Source: RGIG5612 sp045627365 (GTDB taxonomy: Bacteria > Bacillota > Clostridia > Lachnospirales > Lachnospiraceae). From it: 19,918 nt of DNA. Positions 14,252 to 19,918 of the stretch are shown here, piece after piece. Each line of letters opens with the position of its first letter. The stretch's first letter is position 1. The position numbers and the translations under genes are program-made. The notes beneath the pieces are model-generated. The model was not told the origin of the DNA. It did no database searches and saw only the letters and a program-made list of their open reading frames with translations. The stretch lies in assembly GCA_045627365.1 (NCBI GenBank), contig JAZQNN010000014.1:1-19918 (forward strand), read 5' to 3'.

Positions 14252-15214
14252 ATGAAGATCGGCAACATAGAAATAGACAACAGAAAAGCGGCACTTGGCC
14301 CGATGGCCGGGTTTACGGATATGCCGTTCAGACGCCTTTGCATTGAGCAGGGCGCGGGAATGACAACGACCGAAATGGTCAGCGTGAACGCCCTTCATTA
14401 CGGCAATAAGAATACTTTGCCGCTGCTTGAGACGGCCCCGGGAGAGCACCCGGTGGCTATCCAGCTTTTCGGCTCAGATCCTGAGCGTATCGCTGAAGAG
14501 GCGCTCAAACTCGAAGACCGTCTGGAAGATTCCTTCGATATTTTCGACATTAATATGGGCTGCCCGATGGCCAAGGTCGTGAACAACGGCGAAGGATCGG
14601 CACTTATGAAAGATGCCGGGCTTGTCGGTGATATCGTTAATGCACTCAGCAGCAAGGCGGCAAAGCCGGTGACCGTTAAGATCCGCGCGGGATTTGACCC
14701 GGCACACAAGAACGCGGCTGAGATCGCACATATCGCCGAGGATAACGGAGCGGCGGCGGTCGCCGTGCACGGAAGAACGAGAGAAGAGTATTACTCGGGC
14801 AAGGCAGATTGGGAAGTGATCGGACGCGTCAAGGCGGCGGTCGGCATACCTGTTATCGGAAGCGGAGATGTCATAGACGGTCCCAGTGCGGCAGCGATGC
14901 TTAAGGCAACCGGGTGCGATATGGTAATGGTTGCCAGGGCTGCACGCGGCAATCCCTGGATATTCAAAGAAATAAATCATTACCTGCTGACAGGTGAAGT
15001 TCTTCCGAGGCCTTCGCAACAGGAAGTTAAAAATGAGATATTGAAACATCTGGAAATAATGGTAGAATTTGCAGGCGAGGAATCGGCGGTAAGGCAGCTC
15101 AGGAAGCATGTGGGATTCTACTGCACGGGCTTTGCGAATGCCACACACTTAAGAAGAGAGATAAACCAGGCAGTGACGATGGATGAATTCGTCAAGCTGA
15201 TAAGCGCCTGGTAA
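14252..15214 (+). CDS. dusB: tRNA-dihydrouridine synthase
   Basis: Dus enzymes use FMN and NADPH to reduce uridines to dihydrouridine in tRNA loops. The 320-residue protein has the FMN-binding TIM barrel followed by a helical tRNA-binding domain. Visible motifs are GPMAGFTDMPFRRLC (16-30), the catalytic Cys104 in NMGCPMAKVVNNGEGSAL, VKIRAGF, AVHGRTREEYYSGKADW, GSGDV and RAARGNPWIF. Placement after coaX and before greA-lysS matches clostridial dusB loci. The site modified cannot be proved from sequence. No convincing ribosome binding site precedes the ATG, 12 bases after the coaX stop, so translation is probably coupled. Confidence 0.93.
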   Translation: MKIGNIEIDNRKAALGPMAGFTDMPFRRLCIEQGAGMTTTEMVSVNALHYGNKNTLPLLETAPGEHPVAIQLFGSDPERIAEEALKLEDRLEDSFDIFDINMGCPMAKVVNNGEGSALMKDAGLVGDIVNALSSKAAKPVTVKIRAGFDPAHKNAAEIAHIAEDNGAAAVAVHGRTREEYYSGKADWEVIGRVKAAVGIPVIGSGDVIDGPSAAAMLKATGCDMVMVARAARGNPWIFKEINHYLLTGEVLPRPSQQEVKNEILKHLEIMVEFAGEESAVRQLRKHVGFYCTGFANATHLRREINQAVTMDEFVKLISAW

Positions 15215-15220
15215 GATGAA

Positions 15221-16609
15221 ATGAACGGCGATTTTACACAGGGAAAAGTAGGTACAAGAATACTCAATCAGGCTGTGCCGCTGCTGATAGCGCAGGTGGT
15301 GCAGCTTCTTTACAATATAGTCGACAGAATATACATCGGCCACATGGCGGATATCGGTGACATCGCGCTCACCGGTATCGGACTGACATTCCCGCTGGTT
15401 ACTCTGGTCGGTGCTTTTACGAATATGTGTGGCGTCGGCGGCTCATCGCTTTTTGCAATTAAACGCGGAGCCAAGGCGGATGACGAGGCGGAGGTGATTC
15501 TCAGTAATACCTTCACAATGTTGCTTGGATTTTCGGTGATCCTTCTGGCTGTATGCTACATCTTCAGACGGCCGATCCTGTTCCTTTTCGGAGCCAGCGA
15601 AGATTCTTTCTTCTATGCCAATGAATATCTGAAAATATATCTTATCGGCACGCCGTTTACGATGATCGCGACGGGCATGAACGGCTTTATCAATGCGCAG
15701 GGCTTCCCGAGGATCGGTATGCTCACGGTGTCGATCGGCGCGATCCTCAACCTGGGACTGGACCCTCTTTTCATGTTCACTTTCGGACTGGGAGTTAAGG
15801 GTGCAGCTATCGCGACCGTTATATCACAGGCGGCTTCCGCAGCATGGGTGCTGATATTCTTCCTGGGTAAGAAGCCTGAGATAACGATCAGCATTAAGTG
15901 CATGAAGCTGAAATGGAAGGAAGTCTGGAGAATAATCTGTCTGGGCTTTCCGTCATTTATCGCGCAGGGCACAAACAGCGCGGTCCAGGCGGTCAACAAC
16001 GCAACGCTCGGCAAATTCGGCGGCGACCTCTTCATCGGTATCATGACCGTAACCAATTCGGTAAGAGATGTACTGCATCTGCCGATATCGGGCCTTTCAA
16101 GCGGCTCACAGCCGGTGCTTGGCTATAATTACGGCGCGAAAGAGTACGAACGTGTCAAAAAAGGCATCAGATTCATCGCACTCTGGGGCACTGTGTTCCT
16201 GGCCGTGTGCTGGCTGGCAGCAGTTCTGTTCCCGAGATTTTTCATGGGCCTTTTCACGACCAACGAGGCAATGATCGAGACAGGGACAAGCTATCTGAAA
16301 CTGTATTTCTTCGGCTTCTTCTTCATGGCATTCCAGTTCACGGGTCAGTCGACATTCGTGGCACTCGGCAAGGCCAAAAGAGCGATCACATTCTCGCTTT
16401 TCCGCAAGGTGGTCATCGTTATCCCGCTGGCTATCATTTTGCCGCGCATGGGACTTGGCGTTAAAGGCGTATTTCTTGCAGAACCGATCTCCAATTTCGT
16501 GGGTGGCATGGTATGCGTTCTGACCATGTATTTCACGCTTTACAGGAAGCTCGGACGCGAAGAAGAGGGAAAAGATCCGAAGAAGCTTGAGGATCGTTCT
16601 GCGAACTGA
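15221..16609 (+). CDS. MATE-family efflux transporter
   Basis: The 462-residue protein is a predicted 12-helix membrane antiporter of the MATE/DinF class that exports drugs or metabolites using a Na+ or H+ gradient. The N-terminus has AVPLLIAQVVQLLYNIVDR and YIGHM typical of the family; AQGFPRIGM and the second-half SSGSQPVLGYNYGA mark the repeated six-helix halves. It ends in a charged cytoplasmic tail (GREEEGKDPKKLEDRSAN). It starts 6 bases after dusB without a clear ribosome binding site and closes the operon. A transporter is not normally part of the coaX-dusB-greA-lysS order, so it is probably a local insertion. The substrate is unknown. Confidence 0.92.
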   Translation: MNGDFTQGKVGTRILNQAVPLLIAQVVQLLYNIVDRIYIGHMADIGDIALTGIGLTFPLVTLVGAFTNMCGVGGSSLFAIKRGAKADDEAEVILSNTFTMLLGFSVILLAVCYIFRRPILFLFGASEDSFFYANEYLKIYLIGTPFTMIATGMNGFINAQGFPRIGMLTVSIGAILNLGLDPLFMFTFGLGVKGAAIATVISQAASAAWVLIFFLGKKPEITISIKCMKLKWKEVWRIICLGFPSFIAQGTNSAVQAVNNATLGKFGGDLFIGIMTVTNSVRDVLHLPISGLSSGSQPVLGYNYGAKEYERVKKGIRFIALWGTVFLAVCWLAAVLFPRFFMGLFTTNEAMIETGTSYLKLYFFGFFFMAFQFTGQSTFVALGKAKRAITFSLFRKVVIVIPLAIILPRMGLGVKGVFLAEPISNFVGGMVCVLTMYFTLYRKLGREEEGKDPKKLEDRSAN

Positions 16610-16616
16610 CTTTTCC

Positions 16617-16645
16617 TTGACATCACATATATATTAATATAAAAT
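16617..16645 (+). promoter_or_regulatory. Strong sigma-A promoter of greA-lysS
   Basis: A perfect TTGACA (16617-16622), 17 bases, TAAAAT (16640-16645). The predicted start is near 16652, at the foot of the following hairpin. Confidence 0.8.
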
Positions 16646-16649
16646 GACT

Positions 16650-16684
16650 TAACGCTCTTCGGAAACGAAGGGTTAGTTTTTGTT
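16650..16684 (+). terminator. Terminator-like hairpin in the greA leader / end of the upstream operon
   Basis: CTTCG (16657-16661) and CGAAG (16666-16670) close a GAAA tetraloop. The stem extends outward to 16654/16673 with wobble pairs, or to TAAC/GTTA with an internal loop. TTTTTGTT follows at 16677. It can end transcripts from the MATE gene and also forms the very 5' end of the greA message. Confidence 0.65.
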
Positions 16685-16713
16685 AATAAAATACGGCAGA
16701 GAGGTATTTGAAA

Positions 16714-17196
16714 ATGGCAGATAAACAGCTTTTTACTAAAGATTCACTGGCAAAACTTCAGGCAGAACTGGACGAACTGAAGATCAATACAAGAAAGGAA
16801 ATCGCTCAGAAGATCAAAGAGGCTCGTGAGCAGGGCGACCTTTCAGAGAACGCAGAATACGATGCAGCTAAGGACGAGCAGCGCGATATCGAGGCTCGTA
16901 TTGAAGAACTCGAGAAAATAATTGAGAACGCCGAGATCATCGATGAGAGCGCGATCGATTTTAACAAGGTCCATGTAGGAAGCCTTGTAACCATCAGAGA
17001 TACCAAAGCCCGCAAAGAATTCACTTATCAGATCGTTGACAAGTCAGAAGTAGATTCACTTAAGAAGAAGATCTCATACGAGTCACCTGTAGGCAAGGCT
17101 CTTATGGGCAAAGAAGTCGGAGATACCGTAGAAGTCCAGGTACCGGCCGGTACAGTTAAGTACAAGATCGTTAAGATCGAAAGGGCTGAATTCTAA
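16714..17196 (+). CDS. greA: Transcription elongation factor GreA
   Basis: GreA enters the RNA polymerase secondary channel and stimulates cleavage of backtracked RNA. The 160-residue protein has the N-terminal coiled coil (1-75) with acidic tip residues Asp42 and Glu45 in GDLSENAEYDAAKDE, and the C-terminal FKBP-like domain with ISYESPVGKALMGKEVGD. AGAGAGG is 9 bases before this ATG; a TTG two codons upstream is too close to it. It is the first gene of a two-gene unit with lysS, 16 bases apart, an order common in Clostridia. Confidence 0.96.
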   Translation: MADKQLFTKDSLAKLQAELDELKINTRKEIAQKIKEAREQGDLSENAEYDAAKDEQRDIEARIEELEKIIENAEIIDESAIDFNKVHVGSLVTIRDTKARKEFTYQIVDKSEVDSLKKKISYESPVGKALMGKEVGDTVEVQVPAGTVKYKIVKIERAEF

Positions 17197-17212
17197 GCAA
17201 AGAGGAAGAAAA

Positions 17213-19141
17213 ATGGCAGAGCAAGTTCAGGATATAAATCAGTTATTGAAAGTCAGACGTGAGAAGCTGGCTGATCTTCAGGCATCAGGCAACGATCCGT
17301 TCCTTATCACCAAATATGACGTAACCAATCACACCACAGACATCAGAGAGCGTTACGACGAGCTTGAGGGCAAGGAAGTGTCCCTAGCCGGCCGTATGAT
17401 GTTCAAACGTGTCATGGGTAAAGCATCCTTCTGCAATATCCGCGATCTTAAGGGCGATATGCAGCTGTATGTAGCACGCGACAGCATCGGCGAAGAGCCT
17501 TACGCGCGCTTCAAGAAGATGGATATCGGTGACATCATTGGCGCAAAAGGAACCGTATTTACGACCAAGACCGGAGAGATCTCAGTTCACGTAACGGAGC
17601 TGACACTGCTGAGCAAGAGCCTGCAGATTTTGCCGGAGAAGTTCCACGGACTTACCGATACCGATATGAGATATTGTCAAAGATACGTTGACCTTATCAT
17701 GAATCCGGAGTCCAAGGAAGTATTCATAAAGAGAAGCCGCATCATGAAGGAGATCCGTAATTTCCTTGACGGACGTGATTTCATGGAAGTTGAGACACCG
17801 ACCCTCGTATCAAATGCGGGCGGTGCGTCAGCAAGACCGTTTGAGACACATTACAACGCACTTAACGAGGACGTTAAGCTGCGTATTTCCCTTGAACTGT
17901 ACCTGAAGAGACTGATCGTCGGAGGACTGGAGAGAGTATACGAGATCGGCCGTGTGTACAGGAATGAGGGCATTGATACCAGACACAATCCTGAGTTCAC
18001 GCTGATGGAGCTTTACCAGGCCTACACAGACTACGAGGGCATGATGGAACTGACAGAGTCCATGTTCCGCCACGTTGCTGAGAAGGTTCTGGGAACTACC
18101 AAGTTCATGTACGGCGATGTAGAGCTCGATTTTGGCAAACCATTCGAGCGCATCACGATGAACGACTGCATCAAGAAGTACGCCGGCATTGATTTTGATG
18201 AAGTAGACGGAGACGAGGCAGCCAAGGCACTTGCAAGAGAGCACAACATCGAGTTCGAAAGCTTCCACACCAAGGGCGATATCGTAAGCCTGTTCTTCGA
18301 AGAGTACTGCGAGAAGAACCTGATCCAGCCGACATTCGTAACGGATCATCCGCTTGCTATCTCACCGCTGACCAAGAAGAAACCGTCGGATCCTTCCAAG
18401 GTTGAAAGATTCGAGTTGTTTATCAATACATGGGAGATGTGCAACGCATATTCCGAGCTGAACGATCCGATCGATCAGAGGGAAAGATTTGCCGCACAGG
18501 ATGCCAATGCATCGGCAGGCGATGAGGAAGCTCAGCACACGGATGAGGATTTCCTGAACGCGCTTGAGATCGGTATGCCGCCTACAGGAGGCATCGGATA
18601 CGGCCTGGATAGACTCACGATGCTGCTTACCAACAGCCAAAGCATCCGCGATGTTTTATTGTTCCCGACGATGAAGAGCTTAGATGGTCAGAAGTCTGCA
18701 AATGTCTCTAAAACTGAGTCGGTCGAAAGTGCTCCCGAAGCTGCTCCCGCAGTAGAAGAAAAGATCGATTTCAGTAATGTTGTGATCGAACCTCTCTTTG
18801 AAGATTTCGTTGATTTTGAGACCTTCTCAAAGAGCGATTTCAGAGCCGTAAAGGTTCTTGAATGCGAAGCAGTTCCTAAGTCCAAGAAGCTTCTTAAGTT
18901 CACGTTGGATGACGGAACAGGCACAAATCGCACCATTTTGAGCGGAATTCACGCATATTATGAGCCGGAAGAGCTGGTCGGCAAGACCCTGATTGCCATC
19001 ACCAATCTGCCTCCGAGACCCATGATGGGTATCGACTCCTGCGGCATGCTTCTCTCTGCAGTGAACAAGCGCGGCGAGGAAGAAGAACTCCATCTGCTCA
19101 TGGTTGATAACCATATTCCGGCCGGCGCGAAGATGTACTAA
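17213..19141 (+). CDS. lysS: Class II lysyl-tRNA synthetase with C-terminal tRNA-binding domain
   Basis: LysS charges tRNA-Lys with lysine using ATP. The 642-residue protein is longer than the usual 490-500. Residues 55-135 form the anticodon-binding OB fold (LAGRMMFKRVMGKASFCNIR). The class II catalytic core has motif 1 around FMEVETPTLV (190-199), motif 2 RVYEIGRVYRNEGIDTRHNP (241-260) and motif 3 GGIGYGLDRLTMLL (459-472). An Ala/Glu/Ser-rich linker (about 485-530) leads to a second OB-type domain (531-642) of the Trbp111/EMAP-II kind, with DFRAVKVLECEAVPKSKKL, SGIHAYYEPEELVGK and PRPMMGIDSCGML. Such a domain is usually found on methionyl-tRNA synthetase and raises tRNA affinity. AGAGG supports the ATG. 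Confidence 0.96.
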   Translation: MAEQVQDINQLLKVRREKLADLQASGNDPFLITKYDVTNHTTDIRERYDELEGKEVSLAGRMMFKRVMGKASFCNIRDLKGDMQLYVARDSIGEEPYARFKKMDIGDIIGAKGTVFTTKTGEISVHVTELTLLSKSLQILPEKFHGLTDTDMRYCQRYVDLIMNPESKEVFIKRSRIMKEIRNFLDGRDFMEVETPTLVSNAGGASARPFETHYNALNEDVKLRISLELYLKRLIVGGLERVYEIGRVYRNEGIDTRHNPEFTLMELYQAYTDYEGMMELTESMFRHVAEKVLGTTKFMYGDVELDFGKPFERITMNDCIKKYAGIDFDEVDGDEAAKALAREHNIEFESFHTKGDIVSLFFEEYCEKNLIQPTFVTDHPLAISPLTKKKPSDPSKVERFELFINTWEMCNAYSELNDPIDQRERFAAQDANASAGDEEAQHTDEDFLNALEIGMPPTGGIGYGLDRLTMLLTNSQSIRDVLLFPTMKSLDGQKSANVSKTESVESAPEAAPAVEEKIDFSNVVIEPLFEDFVDFETFSKSDFRAVKVLECEAVPKSKKLLKFTLDDGTGTNRTILSGIHAYYEPEELVGKTLIAITNLPPRPMMGIDSCGMLLSAVNKRGEEEELHLLMVDNHIPAGAKMY

Positions 19142-19152
19142 TCTAAGGCGAA

Positions 19153-19203
19153 AAATTGGTGTATACACCACTACTTACACCAATTTACTCCACGCTTACA
19201 CCA
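19153..19203. repeat. Palindrome and repeated ACACCA motifs after lysS
   Basis: TGGTGTATACACCA (19157-19170) is a perfect palindrome. AAATTGGTGTA (19153-19163) also pairs perfectly with TACACCAATTT (19176-19186). ACACCA occurs at 19165, 19177 and 19198. The arrangement allows competing hairpins or a tandem protein-binding site. Confidence 0.7.
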
Positions 19204-19245
19204 CAAATTCAGATGCAAATGTGCAAAAAATGAAAGACATCATTT

Positions 19246-19278
19246 CAGCCCTGCGGATATTTTCTGCAGGGCTGTTTT
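19246..19278 (+). terminator. Intrinsic terminator of greA-lysS
   Basis: CAGCCCTGC (19246-19254) pairs with GCAGGGCTG (19266-19274) across an 11-base loop, followed by TTTT. Confidence 0.85.
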
Positions 19279-19337
19279 CCTAAATGATAAAGATTAAATC
19301 CTAATTTATTGCTGTTTCTACTTCTCAATTTTTAACC

Positions 19338-19406
19338 CAACACTTTTCCTGATATGTGTTGTTCAGTTCATCTGATGATAGCTTTTATAATAGACTCATC
19401 AAAAGC
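19338..19406 (+). promoter_or_regulatory. Promoter region and candidate TetR operator
   Basis: TATAAT at 19386-19391 has only a weak -35 (TTCAGT at 19362, spacing 18). GCTTTT (19381-19386) and AAAAGC (19401-19406) are inverted arms spanning the -10, and CAACAC (19338-19343) with GTGTTG (19356-19361) form a second dyad upstream. An operator overlapping the -10 would fit autorepression by the TetR-type gene downstream. Confidence 0.4.
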
Positions 19407-19422
19407 AAGGAGGCTATTAGCT

Positions 19423-19779
19423 ATGAACCCAGACAAAATTTATGCAGAAGCAATCGCAAACGAGTATGCACCGAAGGAAACTTCAAAGGTAAAAGCACTT
19501 AAGAGACTTGACAGAAAAGCAAAAAGTGCGGCCAATATTTTCGGCTATACTTTTGGCGTGATTATGGCACTTGTTTTCGGAACAGGTATGTGCCTGAGCA
19601 TGGGCGTGCAGGGTGGCAGCCAACAGACATTTATTGCCGGAATTGTAATTGGCATAATCGGTATCGTCGGTGTCAGCATCAATTATCCGATTTATAAAAA
19701 ACTGCTTGAAAACGGAAAGCAGAAATACGCGGCAGACATTATGCTGCTTGCAAAGGAAATCAGCGAAACTGCAGAGTAA
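19423..19779 (+). CDS. Small two-helix membrane protein, unknown function
   Basis: The ATG at 19423 is taken because AAGGAGG lies 9 bases upstream and the -10 element lies between it and an upstream ATG at 19354. The 118-residue product has a charged N-terminus (YAPKETSKVKALKRLDRKAK), membrane helices at about 39-60 (IFGYTFGVIMALVFGTGMCL) and 69-92, and a soluble helical C-terminus (YKKLLENGKQKYAADIMLLA). I recall similar clostridial proteins carrying the doubtful label 'dihydropteridine reductase'; nothing here looks like an NAD(P)H enzyme. The TetR-type gene 20 bases downstream suggests it is part of a small self-regulated unit. Confidence 0.85.
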   Translation: MNPDKIYAEAIANEYAPKETSKVKALKRLDRKAKSAANIFGYTFGVIMALVFGTGMCLSMGVQGGSQQTFIAGIVIGIIGIVGVSINYPIYKKLLENGKQKYAADIMLLAKEISETAE

Positions 19780-19799
19780 GAGAAAGGGGGCAGTATTAT

Positions 19800-19918
19800 A
19801 TGAACAAGGCTGAGAGCAAATACTTTAATACTGCCCGAATGATGGATCAGGCGCTGATTGAATTATTATCGAAAAAAGGATTTGAATTCATTACAGTAAA
19901 AGAGATTTGCGAGACAGC
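19800..19918 (+). CDS. TetR/AcrR-family regulator, N-terminal part (runs off the window)
   Basis: The first 39 codons are visible. MDQALIELLSKKGFEFITVK followed by EICETA is the first helix and the start of the helix-turn-helix of TetR-family repressors, which bind palindromic operators as dimers and release DNA on ligand binding. AAAGGGGG (19783-19790) lies 9 bases upstream of the ATG. The ligand-binding part lies outside the window. It probably controls the operon that includes the small membrane protein before it. Confidence 0.85.
   Translation, partial: MNKAESKYFNTARMMDQALIELLSKKGFEFITVKEICET

Noticed and set aside
14474..15148. Reverse-strand frame of 224 codons opposite dusB
   Set aside because: Shadow of dusB; no ribosome binding site and no recognisable motif.
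19354..19422. Upstream ATG for the small membrane protein
   Set aside because: The -10 element lies inside this stretch, and AAGGAGG serves the ATG at 19423.
1..19918. tRNA, rRNA, transposase or integrase genes
   Set aside because: None was recognised on either strand, so the apparent insertion at 3508-5767 has no visible mobility gene.

Overview
The window looks like the chromosome of a clostridial Firmicute, most likely Lachnospiraceae or a close relative. The reasons are the gene order (uvrC, hprK, murB, whiA, an HPr-type gene, dnaE; then coaX, dusB, greA, lysS), strong AGGAG ribosome binding sites, sigma-A promoters and many overlapping co-directional genes. This placement rests on recognised families and remembered synteny, not on a search.

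Left end (1-1661): the last codons of an unknown gene, a doubtful small hydrophobic ORF, a low-molecular-weight protein tyrosine phosphatase, and a convergent class B sortase with its own promoter and terminator. Next (1662-5767): uvrC on a divergent promoter, then a LysR-type regulator overlapping uvrC, then a lipoprotein with a long low-complexity stalk. The LysR and lipoprotein genes read as more AT-rich than their neighbours and separate uvrC from hprK, so they look inserted.

Core operon (5835-16609): a clear promoter drives hprK, murB, whiA, a crh-like HPr paralogue, dnaE, a SpoU-type RNA methyltransferase, a small conserved protein, coaX, dusB and a MATE transporter. Spacing is tight, with several stop/start overlaps. 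The block joins carbon-status signalling (HPr kinase and HPr-like protein), wall precursor synthesis (MurB), the division regulator WhiA, replication (DnaE), RNA modification and CoA synthesis. rapZ and yvcK, usually found between murB and whiA, are absent.

Right part (16617-19918): a strong promoter and a leader hairpin precede greA and lysS. LysS carries an extra C-terminal tRNA-binding domain. After a terminator comes a small two-helix membrane protein followed by the start of a TetR-type regulator.

The most interesting signal is the hprK/crh pair. HPr kinase has Tyr where the family has its active-site His, and the HPr-like protein has Gln15 instead of His15 and Asn18 instead of Pro18 while keeping Ser46. 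This suggests a phosphotransferase-uncoupled variant of HPr-Ser signalling. Other points are an in-frame palindromic repeat insertion in the methyltransferase, the greA leader hairpin, a palindrome-rich stretch after lysS, and stop codons placed inside terminator loops. No tRNA, rRNA, CRISPR array, transposase or integrase was seen. No stretch over about 300 bases lacks a gene.
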